NCBI GenBank assembly: GCA_963777725.1 | Contig: CAVZRR010000002.1 | Coordinates: 1 to 64,000 of the forward strand | From: RPQJ01 sp963777725 | Lineage (GTDB): Bacteria; Pseudomonadota; Gammaproteobacteria; Steroidobacterales; Steroidobacteraceae | Direction: 5' to 3' | DNA length: 64,000 nt | In this document: piece after piece, positions 31,039 to 39,759 of the stretch | Layout: each line of letters starts with the position of its first letter | Numbering within the stretch: position 1 is the stretch's first letter | Notes under the pieces: model-generated | Seen by the model: only the letters and a program-made list of their open reading frames with translations | What the model was told of the DNA's origin: nothing | Database searches by the model: none | Translations under genes and position numbers: made by a program

Positions 31039-31761
31039 GTGAAGACCCTGCTGATCTCCGACCTGCACCTCGACGCGGCCCACCCCGCGATCGCGGAGCA
31101 GTTCCTGGCGTTCCTGGAGCGGGAAGCGCGCAGCTCGGATGGGCTCTACATCCTCGGCGACCTGTTCGAGGCCTGGCTCGGCGACGACGATCCCGATCCG
31201 GCCGCCCGCACCGTGATCACCGCCCTGCGGCGGCTCGTGGACGGCGGCGTGCCCTGCTTCGTCCTGCACGGCAACCGCGACTTCCTGATCGGCGAGCGCT
31301 TCTGCCGCGAGACGGGCGCGACGCTGCTCGAGGACGGCACGATCGCGGAACGCCACGGTCGCCGCGTGCTGCTGATGCACGGCGACACGCTCTGCACCGA
31401 CGACGTCAGCTACCAGCGCCTGCGCCGCATCGTCCGCCATCCGTTCGCGCGCTGGGTGTTCGGCCGCCTCGGACTTGCGCAACGCCGCGCAATCGCGCAG
31501 AGGCTGCGCGCGGGCAGCCGCAAGCACGTCGGCATGACCGCGCCGGAGATCATGGACGTCAATGCCGCCGCGGTGTCGGCAGCGTTCCGCTCGAGTGGCG
31601 TCGACACGTTGATCCACGGTCACACCCATCGCCCGGCCGTGCACGAACTCGTGGTCGATGGCCGGTCCGTGCGACGCATCGTGCTGGGGGACTGGTACGC
31701 GCAGGGGAGCGTGCTCGAGTGGTCGCGGGAGGGATTCGAGTTGCGGTCGCTGCCGCGCTGA
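31039..31761 (+). CDS. lpxH: UDP-2,3-diacylglucosamine diphosphatase LpxH
   Basis: 240-aa calcineurin-like phosphoesterase releasing lipid X and UMP in lipid A synthesis; peripheral on the inner membrane. Metal-site motifs in order: ISDLHLDAAHP, ILGDLFEAWLGDDD, LHGNRDFLIG, LMHGDTLCTDD and IHGHTHRPAVHE. GTG start at 31039. Divergent from gltX. Its 3' flank holds two large hairpin repeats. Confidence 0.95.
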   Translation: MKTLLISDLHLDAAHPAIAEQFLAFLEREARSSDGLYILGDLFEAWLGDDDPDPAARTVITALRRLVDGGVPCFVLHGNRDFLIGERFCRETGATLLEDGTIAERHGRRVLLMHGDTLCTDDVSYQRLRRIVRHPFARWVFGRLGLAQRRAIAQRLRAGSRKHVGMTAPEIMDVNAAAVSAAFRSSGVDTLIHGHTHRPAVHELVVDGRSVRRIVLGDWYAQGSVLEWSREGFELRSLPR

Positions 31762-31799
31762 GTTGCTTCCTCGACCGACTCAGGAATCGCCAATCGGCC

Positions 31800-31919
31800 G
31801 GGCTGCAGCGTTCCGGGGATCCACTCGGAGGGTCGCCGTGAACCCGTCCCTGGGGGCTCCGGGCGCGGCGTCCATGCCGCGCACGGCCCTCCGAGTGGAT
31901 CCCCGGAACGCTGCAGCCC
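31800..31919 (-). repeat. Covarying hairpin element A (lpxH-miaE gap)
   Basis: Perfect 33-bp inverted arms (31800-31832 and 31887-31919) with sequence unique to this site enclose a 54-nt core (31833-31886) that is conserved in other elements of the window. Read on the minus strand the core has mini-hairpin 1 (GCGCGGC, loop ATGGAC, GCCGCGC) and mini-hairpin 2 (CCC, loop AGGGAC, GGG). The 445-bp gap between lpxH and miaE (31762-32206) contains this element and element B and no recognisable gene. Confidence 0.88.
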
Positions 31920-32037
31920 TGCTGACGGTGGCGGCTTGGAGAGTCGGCGGAGTCAGCGACCGCACGATCGGAGTGCTCGCATCACTCGAATGCGCCGCGC
32001 GTGCGTAACCCTGCATCCGGTTCCGCAGCCAACATCA

Positions 32038-32170
32038 CTGACGCGGCGCAGTCCGGGGCGGGGGACGCGAGCCGCGGCGTCGCGCCGCATGGACGCGGCG
32101 CGCGAGCCCACAGGGAAGTGTTCACGGCGTCCGCGGCTCGCCGTGCCCCGCCCGAACTGCGCCGCCGCAG
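32038..32170 (+). repeat. Covarying hairpin element B (lpxH-miaE gap)
   Basis: 53-nt core at 32078-32130 with mini-hairpin 1 (CGCGCCGC, loop ATGGAC, GCGGCGCG) and mini-hairpin 2 (CAC, loop AGGGAA, GTG). The flanking arms are inverted but imperfect (CCGCGGCTCGC matches, outer part CTGCGGCGGCGCAGTTCGG against CTGACGCGGCGCAGTCCGG), so it looks older or decayed. Opposite orientation to element A. Confidence 0.75.
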
Positions 32171-32206
32171 CCGATGCGGCGCGGAATCCCGAGGCAAGTC
32201 AACGCC

Positions 32207-32797
32207 TCAGCAAGGCGTCCCCGAATGAAACCGAAACTCCGGATCTGGTGAGGTCGCGAGCTCCGCCTCAACCACCGCAAGCTCGCCAAGCCGCGGTTCC
32301 ACGTCGACCCCACCCCGCGCGGCAAGTCGGACGTAGAGCCCGGCATGCCGGGCCTCCGCGGCCGCGAGCGAGGCATAGAACCCGGCGAGCGGCTCCGGCA
32401 GCCGTTCGATCAGGCCGATGAACCGCTCGTGCGAGCGCGCCTCGATCAGGGCGCCGCACAGCAGCAGGTCCACGCAGCGCTCGGGCTCCGAGCGCCTGAG
32501 CGCGCGTCGCAGCCCCTCCGCGTAGCGCGACGGGCTCATGCGCCGGAACGGGATGGCGAGCTCGACGAGCTTCTGCTGCACCAGCTCGAAATGCCGCAGT
32601 TCCTCGCGGGCGAGCCGCGACATCCGGTTCGCGAGCTCGAAGTCTTCCGGGTACGCGAACATCAGCGAGAGCGCCGTCGATGCGGCTTTCTTCTCGCAGT
32701 TGGCGTGGTCGATCAGCAGGTCACCACTCCGCTCCACGGCGAGCGCGAACCAGGCGGGATCGGTGGGCGCCCGCAGCAGGTCCTGCGGCCGGGCCAT
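32207..32797 (-). CDS. miaE: tRNA-(ms2io6A)-hydroxylase MiaE
   Basis: 196-aa non-haem diiron monooxygenase that hydroxylates the isopentenyl side chain of ms2i6A37 in tRNA. Ferritin-like four-helix fold with ligands in CEKKAASTALSLMFAYPE, REELRHFELVQQKL, LLLCGALIEARSHERF and AAAEARHAGLYVRLA. ATG 32797 overlaps the stop of the upstream kinase (TGATG), implying coupling. Element B begins 36 bp past the stop. Confidence 0.9.
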   Translation of the reverse strand: MARPQDLLRAPTDPAWFALAVERSGDLLIDHANCEKKAASTALSLMFAYPEDFELANRMSRLAREELRHFELVQQKLVELAIPFRRMSPSRYAEGLRRALRRSEPERCVDLLLCGALIEARSHERFIGLIERLPEPLAGFYASLAAAEARHAGLYVRLAARGGVDVEPRLGELAVVEAELATSPDPEFRFHSGTPC

Positions 32798-34047
32798 CAG
32801 GCCGCGGCCCGATCGAGCAACTCGTCGACCCGTGCCACGATCTCCTCGGCCAACGCGGGCCGGTCCTCGGGCTTCTTCGCGAGCAGCGCATCGAGCAGCG
32901 GTTGCAGGTGGGCCGCCGTCGCCGGCAGGCGCGGAATCGGCGCGTTGGCGTGATGGTAGATCACCGCGAGCGGCGTTTCCGCGACGTAGGGTTTCTCGCC
33001 GGTCAGCATCTCGTAGAGCACGACGCCGAGGCTGTAGAGGTCGCTGCGCTCGTCGAGCGGCAGCCCGTGGCCCTGCTCCGGGCTCATGTAGTGCGGCGTG
33101 CCGAAGATGGCGCCATTGCCCGTGATGTCGCTCTCGAGCCCCAGCTGGCGCGCGAGACCGAAGTCGATGAAGGCCAGGCTGCCGTCCTCGCGCAGCAGGA
33201 TGTTGCCCGGCTTCACGTCCCGGTGCAGCACGCCGATCGCGTGCAGCGCGCCGAGCGCCGCGGCGAGCTGGCGCAGGTAGCCGAGCGCGGTGCGCCACGG
33301 CAGCGGCTCGCGCATGCGCGCGCGCAGGTCGCCTCCCGCGAAATACTCCATCGCCAAGTACAGGTGGTCGTCGGCGACGCCGATGTCGTAGATGCGGCCG
33401 ATATTCGGGTGTTCGAGGTGCGCGACGAGGTCGTACTCGCGCAGGAAGCGCTCGAACGTCGTGCCGCCCTCGACCACGTCCGGGACCTGGCGGAAGATCT
33501 TGAGCACCCGCTGGCGCCCCGTGGCGACGCACTCGGCGAGGAACACGCTCGAGGAACCGCCGACCGCGATGCGCCGCAGGCAACGGTGGCCGCGGATCCG
33601 CACCGAACCGAAGCGGTCCGGGGCCAGCGGCTCGCGCGCTGCGCGTGAGGTTTCGGCGAGCACGTTGCGCCGTCGCATCGCCACCGTGCGCAGGGCCGTC
33701 ACGAATTCCACGTGACCGAACTCGCCCCGCGCGAACACGTGGGCCGCCCCGCATTCGCGTGCGCGCGTGCTGGCATCGTCGTCGGTGTCGGCGGCGAAAT
33801 ACACGATCGCCGGACAGTCGCGCCGCTCGACGAGGTCTTCGAGCCACTCGAGGCCGCGACCGCCCTGCACTTCCTGGTCGAGCAGCACGGCATCGTAGGC
33901 GGCCCCGGTGAATCCGGGTTGCAGGCGACCGCGGGTCGTGGGCTCGTATTCGGCAGGCAGCGCGTCCCGCCACTCGAGCGTGACGTGGTGCGCGAGCAGC
34001 TGCCGGAAATCCGGGCGGTCGCTGACGATCAGGACCTTGAGAGTCAC
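32797..34047 (-). CDS. Receiver-domain/serine-threonine protein kinase fusion
   Basis: 416 aa from GTG 34047 (VTLKVLIVSDRPDFRQLL). Residues 1-130 are a response-regulator receiver-like domain with acidic residues at SDRPD and a likely phospho-acceptor Asp57 in YDAVLLDQEV; the usual conserved lysine is not evident (FARGEFG instead). A Hanks-type kinase follows: glycine loop AVGGSSSVFLAE, VAIK lysine VLKIF, catalytic HRDVKPGNILL, DFG in FIDFGLA, TPHYMSPEQ and DERSDLYSLGVVLYEMLTG. No transmembrane segment, so cytosolic. It follows purF by 7 bp and overlaps miaE; its physiological target is unknown. Confidence 0.85.
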   Translation of the reverse strand: MTLKVLIVSDRPDFRQLLAHHVTLEWRDALPAEYEPTTRGRLQPGFTGAAYDAVLLDQEVQGGRGLEWLEDLVERRDCPAIVYFAADTDDDASTRARECGAAHVFARGEFGHVEFVTALRTVAMRRRNVLAETSRAAREPLAPDRFGSVRIRGHRCLRRIAVGGSSSVFLAECVATGRQRVLKIFRQVPDVVEGGTTFERFLREYDLVAHLEHPNIGRIYDIGVADDHLYLAMEYFAGGDLRARMREPLPWRTALGYLRQLAAALGALHAIGVLHRDVKPGNILLREDGSLAFIDFGLARQLGLESDITGNGAIFGTPHYMSPEQGHGLPLDERSDLYSLGVVLYEMLTGEKPYVAETPLAVIYHHANAPIPRLPATAAHLQPLLDALLAKKPEDRPALAEEIVARVDELLDRAAA

Positions 34048-34054
34048 CGCGCGA

Positions 34055-35572
34055 TCAGAGGCCGCCGACGACCTTGAGGGAACCGCGGCCGGGGCCGGCG
34101 GCATTCCGTTCGGCCCTCGCGACGTCGGAGCGCTCCGCCTGCAGGCGGGCGAGATACTCCGGCGTGATGTCGCCGGTCACGTACTCGCCCGAGAAACAGG
34201 ACGTGTCGAACTCGGTGACCACGGCATCGTGGTGCTGCACGGCGCGCACGAGATCCTCGAGGTCCTGGTAAATCAGCCAGTCCGCGCCGATGATCCGCGC
34301 GACCTCCTGCTCGCTGCGCCCGGCAGCGACGAGCTCGGAGGCCGCCGGCATGTCGATGCCGTAGACGTTGGGGTGCCGGACCGGCGGCGCGGCGGAGGCG
34401 AAATAGACGTTCTTCGCGCCGGCCTCGCGCGCGACCTCGATGATCTGCGCGGAGGTGGTGCCGCGCACGATCGAATCGTCCACCAGCAGCACGTTCTTGC
34501 CGCGGAATTCGAGGTCGATCGCGTTCAGCTTGCTGCGCACCGACTTCGAGCGCTGCTCCTGGCCGGGCATGATGAACGTGCGGCCGATGTAGCGATTCTT
34601 GATGAAGCCCTCGCGGTACTTCACGCCGAGCAGCTGCGCGACCTGCAGCGCGCTGGTGCGGCTGGTGTCGGGGATCGGGATCACGACGTCGATGCCGTGC
34701 TCGGGCCGCTCGCGCTTGATCTTCTCGGCGAGCAGCTCGCCCATGCGCAGCCGCGCCTTGTAGACCGAGATGTTGTCGATGATCGAGTCGGGCCGGGCGA
34801 AATAGACGTACTCGAAGATGCACGGCGTGTGGTGCGTCGCCGCCGCGCACTGCTGGGAATGCATGCGGCCCTGCTCGTCCACGAACACCGCCTCGCCGGG
34901 CGCCACGTCGCGCAGCAGCTTGTAGCCGGCCTGGTCGAGCGCGACGCTCTCCGAGGCGAGCATGTACTCGCGCCCGCGCGCGCCGTCGCGCGTGCCGATC
35001 ACGAGCGGCCGGATGCCGTTCGGGTCGCGGAAACCGAGCACGCCGTGGCCCATGATCAGGGCGACGACGGCATAGCCGCCTCGGACCCGGCGGTAGACCG
35101 CGCTCAACGCGGCAAAGATGTCGGAGGCCGAGGCCCGCTGCGCGCCGAACCGCTGCAGCTCGCTCGCGAGCACGTTCAGCAGCACCTCGGAATCCGACGA
35201 GGTGTTCAGGTGCCGGCGATCCTCGCGAATCAGCACGTCGGCCAGTTCGGCCGCATTCGTCAGGTTGCCGTTGTGCGCCAGGCAGATGCCGTAGGGCGCG
35301 TTGACGTAGAACGGCTGCGCCTCCGCCGAGCTGTCGCAGCCGGCGGTCGGGTAACGGACGTGACCGATGCCGATGTTGCCCTTCAGCTGCAGCATGTGCC
35401 GCTGCTGGAAGACGTCGCGCACCAGGCCGTTGTCCTTGCGCATGCAGAGCTCGCCCTCGAGCGCCGTCATGATGCCCGCGGCGTCCTGGCCGCGGTGCTG
35501 CAGCACCGTCAGCGCGTCATAGATCTGCTGGTTGACGGGACTGAAACCGACGATGCCGACGATGCCGCACAT
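34055..35572 (-). CDS. purF: Amidophosphoribosyltransferase
   Basis: 505-aa enzyme making phosphoribosylamine from PRPP and glutamine, the first committed purine step. Cys2 (MCGIVGIVG) is the glutaminase nucleophile without propeptide; HRGQDAAGIMTA and HNGNLTNAAELAD are the Ntn-hydrolase blocks; the PRPP loop is NVLLVDDSIVRGTTSAQII. The 9-bp gap after cvpA recalls the conserved cvpA-purF pair. Confidence 0.97.
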   Translation of the reverse strand: MCGIVGIVGFSPVNQQIYDALTVLQHRGQDAAGIMTALEGELCMRKDNGLVRDVFQQRHMLQLKGNIGIGHVRYPTAGCDSSAEAQPFYVNAPYGICLAHNGNLTNAAELADVLIREDRRHLNTSSDSEVLLNVLASELQRFGAQRASASDIFAALSAVYRRVRGGYAVVALIMGHGVLGFRDPNGIRPLVIGTRDGARGREYMLASESVALDQAGYKLLRDVAPGEAVFVDEQGRMHSQQCAAATHHTPCIFEYVYFARPDSIIDNISVYKARLRMGELLAEKIKRERPEHGIDVVIPIPDTSRTSALQVAQLLGVKYREGFIKNRYIGRTFIMPGQEQRSKSVRSKLNAIDLEFRGKNVLLVDDSIVRGTTSAQIIEVAREAGAKNVYFASAAPPVRHPNVYGIDMPAASELVAAGRSEQEVARIIGADWLIYQDLEDLVRAVQHHDAVVTEFDTSCFSGEYVTGDITPEYLARLQAERSDVARAERNAAGPGRGSLKVVGGL

Positions 35573-35581
35573 GTCTGGCTC

Positions 35582-36085
35582 TCACGAATTCGAAGGGTTT
35601 TCGGCGACGTACTTCCGCCCGGTCTCGACGTAGCCATTGAGGACCGTGGCCATTTCTTCGCCGAGCGGCAGCAGGCGCGAGGCGCGCCACCAGTCCTCGG
35701 ACTTGAGTTCGGCCGCCTCGCCGAGCATCACGGCGAAACCGATGATGACCGCGCCACGCACCAGCCCGAAGATGCCGCCGAGCATCCGGTCCACGCCGAG
35801 CGTGAGACCCGACCGCTGCACGAGGTAGCTCAACAGGCTGCCGAGGATCCAGCTCGCGGTGACCACGGCCAGCAGCACGATCATCCGGGCCGCCCAACCC
35901 TGCAGCTCGGTACCCTCGAGGGCCCCGCCCAGGTAGGGCTCGACCACGAAGGCGTAGCGCCAGGCGAGCCACAGTCCGACCAGCCAGCCGAGCAGCGCGA
36001 TGGACTCCCGGAGGAAGCCACGCACGGCGCCGAACAGGATCGACAGCAGGACCGTCGCAATGACGATGTAATCGACGGTGGTCAT
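35582..36085 (-). CDS. cvpA: CvpA family inner-membrane protein
   Basis: 167 aa with four hydrophobic segments; VDYIVIATVLLSILFGAVRGFLRESIALLGWLVGLWLAWRYA is the typical CvpA opening, and GGIFGLVRGAVIIGFAVMLGEA the later signature. Family members are needed for colicin V export and bile/envelope tolerance in enterobacteria. Located between dedD and purF as usual. Start ATG 36085. Confidence 0.92.
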   Translation of the reverse strand: MTTVDYIVIATVLLSILFGAVRGFLRESIALLGWLVGLWLAWRYAFVVEPYLGGALEGTELQGWAARMIVLLAVVTASWILGSLLSYLVQRSGLTLGVDRMLGGIFGLVRGAVIIGFAVMLGEAAELKSEDWWRASRLLPLGEEMATVLNGYVETGRKYVAENPSNS

Positions 36086-36139
36086 GCGGCGGCTGCGGGC
36101 GTTCCAGGGCGGCGGGGCGGGGATTTTACCAGAGCGGCC

Positions 36140-36781
36140 TCAGTCGTTCGCGACGACTGCGGTCGGCAGCCCGCGCCCCTTGAGGCGCTCGGCCAGGCGG
36201 TTGGCCTCGTCGCGCCCGGCTTCGGGCCCGACCCGCACGCGATGCAGGGTCTTTCCCGAGCGGGTGACCGGCGAGACGTAGGCCCGATATCCGGCCCCCT
36301 GCAGGTCCGTGACCAGTCGTTGGGCCGCGGTGGCCGACCCGAACGCACCGACCTGCACGGCCCAGCCGCCGCGGGTCACGGCGGCTGGAGCGGGTGCGGT
36401 CTCGACCGGCGGCTTGACCGGAGTCGCCGGTGGAGCCTTCGCGACGGCCGGCGGCTCGCGAGGTGCCACGGGTTCCGGGGCGGGCTCCGGCGTCGGCTCG
36501 GGCGGTGCAGCGACCGGTGGCTCAACTGCCGGCTGCTCCGCGACGGCCACCGGCGCGGGTGCAGGTGCGGGTGCCTCGGCGACCGGCGGCGACTGCAGGT
36601 CGCCGGCAGCGCTCCCGCCATTCAGTTCGATCGTGAACGTGCGCGTGCCCCGCGCCTCGGCGGAGTCCGCCGGCTGCGGTTCGGCCGTCTTGCGGCCGGA
36701 AAGCAGTTCGGGGATCAGCAGCACCGCCACGGCGACCAGCACCGCGGCGCCGATCAGTCGAGCCTTCAAGGATTCGTCCAT
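36140..36781 (-). CDS. dedD: SPOR-domain cell-division protein, DedD-like
   Basis: 213 aa: a short cytoplasmic tail, one transmembrane helix (LIGAAVLVAVAVLLIPELLSG, residues 10-30), a long Pro/Ala/Val linker (residues 55-130) and a C-terminal SPOR domain (GGWAVQVGAFGSATAAQRLVTDLQ to residue 210) that binds denuded septal glycans. Placement between folC and cvpA matches dedD. Start ATG 36781. Confidence 0.9.
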   Translation of the reverse strand: MDESLKARLIGAAVLVAVAVLLIPELLSGRKTAEPQPADSAEARGTRTFTIELNGGSAAGDLQSPPVAEAPAPAPAPVAVAEQPAVEPPVAAPPEPTPEPAPEPVAPREPPAVAKAPPATPVKPPVETAPAPAAVTRGGWAVQVGAFGSATAAQRLVTDLQGAGYRAYVSPVTRSGKTLHRVRVGPEAGRDEANRLAERLKGRGLPTAVVAND

Positions 36782-36790
36782 CGCGCGAAA

Positions 36791-38065
36791 TTATACGCAG
36801 GCCAGCGCCGGACCGACGGTGTGAAACGATCCGAAGACCACGATGCGGTCGCCGGCCCGGGCCTCGCGAGCCGCCCGGCCCATCGCATCGGTCACGCTCC
36901 CGGCCGCGACCATCTCGACGCCGACGGCACGCGCGCGCGCCGCAAGGGCCGTATCCGCCAGGCCGCGCGGCCCCTCGGTCGTCGCGGCGAACCAGCGATC
37001 GACGCGATCGCGCAGTGCGACGAGCACGCCACCCACGTCCTTGTCGTCGAGCATGCCGCAGACCGCAACGGTCCGCCCCGGCACCGCATGGCGGGCCAGA
37101 TTCGCGGCCAGCGTCGCCGCCGCCGCCGGATTGTGCGCGACGTCGAGCACCCACTCGATGCCGCCGGGGCCAGGCACGCGTTGAAAGCGGCCCGGCAGCC
37201 GCACGCTCGCGAGCCCCGACTCGATCGCTGCACGGTCGAGCGGCAACCGGTCGGCGAGCTGCCGCAGCGCCGCGAGCGCCGTGGCCGCGTTGCCCGTCTG
37301 CGCGACGCCCTCGAGGGCTGGCGCGGGTAGATTGGCCAGTTCACCGTGCGCATCGCGGAAATCCCAGTGACCGTCGCCGTGCTCGACCGCGGCGAAGTCC
37401 CGGCCAAGCAGCAACAGCGGAGCACCCACCTCCTCGGCCACGGCCGACAGCGCGCGGGGCGGTTCGGCCATCCCACAGACAGCCGGACGCGCGCGGCGAA
37501 AGATGCCGGCCTTCTCGCGCCCGATGGACTCGAGATCGGGCCCGAGCCACTCCATGTGATCGAGGGCCACCGAGACCACGATGGCGACGTCGGCATCGAC
37601 GATGTTGACTGCGTCCAGCCGCCCGCCCAGGCCGACCTCGAGCACGATCGCGTCCGGGGTCCAGGTCTCGAACACGAGCAGCGCCGCGAGCGTGTTGAAT
37701 TCGAAGAACGTCAGCGAGTCGCCCTCGAGCGCATCGGCGATGCGCTCGAACGCCGCGACCAGCGACGCCTCCGAGACCCGCGCGCCGTCGAGCCGGATCC
37801 GCTCGCGGTAATCGACGAGGTGCGGCGACGTGAACGTGCCGACCCGGTAGCCGCCGGCACGCAACAGCGCGTCGAGCAGCGCGACGCAGGATCCCTTGCC
37901 GTTGGTACCGCCCACGGTGATCACCGGTTGCCGGGGGCCGCGCCAGCCGGTGCGGCCGAGCACGCGCGACACGCGCTCGAGGCCCAGGTCGATCGGATTC
38001 GGGTGCAGCGACTGTTGCCACTCGAGCCAGTCGTCGAGCCGCGGAAAGCGCGGGCTGGCGGTCAT
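36791..38065 (-). CDS. folC: Bifunctional folylpolyglutamate/dihydrofolate synthase
   Basis: 424-aa ATP-dependent ligase adding glutamates to folates and making dihydrofolate. P-loop GGTNGKGSCVALLDALLRAG near residue 51, FTSPHLVDYRERIRLDG, FEFNTLAALLVF, EVGLGGRLDAVNIVDADVAIV and DVAHNPAAAATLAANL are the family blocks. Start ATG 38065 follows the accD stop at 1-bp distance. Confidence 0.96.
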   Translation of the reverse strand: MTASPRFPRLDDWLEWQQSLHPNPIDLGLERVSRVLGRTGWRGPRQPVITVGGTNGKGSCVALLDALLRAGGYRVGTFTSPHLVDYRERIRLDGARVSEASLVAAFERIADALEGDSLTFFEFNTLAALLVFETWTPDAIVLEVGLGGRLDAVNIVDADVAIVVSVALDHMEWLGPDLESIGREKAGIFRRARPAVCGMAEPPRALSAVAEEVGAPLLLLGRDFAAVEHGDGHWDFRDAHGELANLPAPALEGVAQTGNAATALAALRQLADRLPLDRAAIESGLASVRLPGRFQRVPGPGGIEWVLDVAHNPAAAATLAANLARHAVPGRTVAVCGMLDDKDVGGVLVALRDRVDRWFAATTEGPRGLADTALAARARAVGVEMVAAGSVTDAMGRAAREARAGDRIVVFGSFHTVGPALACV

Positions 38066-38066
38066 C

Positions 38067-38946
38067 TCACGCGGGCTCGGTCGCAGTCTCCGCGCGCGGC
38101 TGGTGCATCAGGATCGCCAGCACGGCGGCGATGCGCGGCCGCAGCTCGCGCCGGTCCACGATCATGTCGATGGCGCCGTGCTCGAGCAGGAACTCGCTGC
38201 GCTGGAAGCCCTCGGGCAGCGTCTCGCGCACCGTCTGCTGGATCACGCGCGGGCCGGCGAAGCCGATCAACGCGCGTGGCTCGGCCACGTTGAGGTCGCC
38301 GAGCATCGCGAGGCTGGCCGAGACGCCACCGGTGGTCGGGTCGGTCAGCACGGAGACGAACGGCAGCCGGGCCGCGGCCAGCCGCGCCAGCGCGGCGCTG
38401 GTCTTGCTCATCTGCAGCAGCGACAACAGGCCTTCCTGCATCCGGGCCCCGCCGCTCGATGAAAAGCACACGAGCGGTCGTCGTTGCTCGACGCAGTGCT
38501 CCGCGGCACGGACGAAGCGCTCGCCGACGACGGAACCCATCGAGCCGCCGAGGAAGCGGAACTCGAACGCGCAGGCGACGATCTCGAGGCCCTCGAGCCG
38601 GCCCGCCATGACCACGAGCGCATCGCGCTCGCCGGTCACGCTTCTGCGCCGCGACGAGCCGATCGCGATATTTCTTGCTGTCGCGGAACTTGAGCGGATC
38701 CTCCGGCTCGACTTCGACGGCGAGTTCCTGCTGCGAATCCGGGTCCAGGAAATGCGCCAGGCGGTCACGCGCGCCGATCCGCATGTGGTGGGAACACTTC
38801 GGGCAGACCTGCAGGTTACGCTCGAGCTCGGCGCGGTACAGCACCGCGTCGCAGACCGGACACTTGATCCACAGCCCTTCCGGTACCGAGCGCGAGCGGC
38901 GTTCGGTCTTGACACGGGACGGCATGATCTTCTCGAACCAGGTCAC
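38067..38946 (-). CDS. accD: Acetyl-CoA carboxylase carboxyltransferase subunit beta (frameshifted as sequenced)
   Basis: Beta subunit of the carboxyltransferase making malonyl-CoA. Zinc-ribbon cysteines WIKCPVCDAV and LQVCPKCSHHMRI lie at residues 27-52; crotonase-fold blocks SSGGARMQEGLLSLLQMSKT, LTDPTTGGVSASLAMLGD and GFAGPRVIQQTVRETLPEGFQ follow. One extra base near 38641 (between AAQK and VTGERDALVVMAG) breaks the frame; corrected length is 292 aa. GTG start at 38946 overlaps the truA stop (GTGA). Essential in most bacteria, so a sequencing error is likely. Confidence 0.9.
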
Positions 38947-39752
38947 GGCAGGTCTCCCGGAGGATTGGACCGAAGTCTACCGGAAGGCCGGGGCCGGCAC
39001 GGCAAGCCGAATTCCTCGTCGTACTCGACGCCGGCGAAGTAGAGCCCCTGCGGTGGCGCGGTTGGCCCCGCCGCGGTCCGGTCACGGCCCGCGAGTGCAC
39101 GCGCAAGCCAATCGACAGGCCGCTCGCCGGCACCGACCAGGATCAGCGACCCCGCGATGTTGCGCACCATGTGGTGCAGGAACGCGTTGGCGCGCACGGT
39201 GATCTCGACGATCTCGCCGTCCCGCTCGATCGTCACGGATTGCACCCGGCGCATCGGGGTCGCCGACTGGCATTCGGCGGCGCGAAAGGACGTGAAATCG
39301 TGCTCGCCGATCAACGACTGCGCGGCCACGTGCATCGCGCTCGCGTCGATCGGGCGGCGGACCCAGCAGACGCGCAATCGATCGAGCGCCGGGCGCATGG
39401 GCCGGTTCAGGATCCGGTAGATGTAGGTTCGGGAGAGAGCGGCATGGCGGGCGTGGAAGTGCTCCGGCACCTCGCGCGCCCAAAGGACAGTGACGTCTGC
39501 GGCGGACTGCGCCGTCGCGCCCAGTGACCACGCGTGCTCGGGCCGCACCGCGCTGGTGTCGAAGTGGGCCACCTGCATCAGTGCGTGCACGCCCGCATCG
39601 GTGCGGCCGGCCGCGGTCAGCGTCACCTCGTGGGTCGCGACCCCGGCGAGCGCCCGCTGCAACTCCGCTTGCACGCTGGGTGCGTGCGCCTGCTGCTGCC
39701 AGCCGGCGTAGGCCGAGCCGTCGTACTCGATGCCGAGCGCGATCCGGACCAT
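38943..39752 (-). CDS. truA: tRNA pseudouridine synthase A
   Basis: 269-aa enzyme modifying U38-40 of tRNA anticodon arms. Catalytic Asp is in AGRTDAGVHA near residue 53; GIEYDGSAYAGWQQQ opens the protein and NAFLHHMVRNIAGSL is the C-terminal signature. Between fimV and accD. In Pseudomonas, trpF lies between truA and accD, but the two genes overlap here and trpF is absent. Confidence 0.96.
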   Translation of the reverse strand: MVRIALGIEYDGSAYAGWQQQAHAPSVQAELQRALAGVATHEVTLTAAGRTDAGVHALMQVAHFDTSAVRPEHAWSLGATAQSAADVTVLWAREVPEHFHARHAALSRTYIYRILNRPMRPALDRLRVCWVRRPIDASAMHVAAQSLIGEHDFTSFRAAECQSATPMRRVQSVTIERDGEIVEITVRANAFLHHMVRNIAGSLILVGAGERPVDWLARALAGRDRTAAGPTAPPQGLYFAGVEYDEEFGLPCRPRPSGRLRSNPPGDLP

Positions 39753-39759
39753 CTGCCCG

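Noticed and set aside
31800..31919. Hairpin elements as integron attC sites or simple intrinsic terminators.
   Set aside because: Conserved part is the apex rather than the outer ends, no integrase is near, and no T tract follows the stems.
31780..32421. Small frames over hairpin elements A and B (MDAA-rich peptides on either strand).
   Set aside because: Peptides are translations of palindromic repeats, and mirrored copies appear in both arms; no Shine-Dalgarno or domain.
33908..37330. Open frame of 1140 codons antisense to the kinase, purF, cvpA, dedD and folC genes.
   Set aside because: High-GC mirror of real genes; low-complexity Arg/Ala/Glu-rich translation with no domain, while the opposite strand carries unmistakable families.
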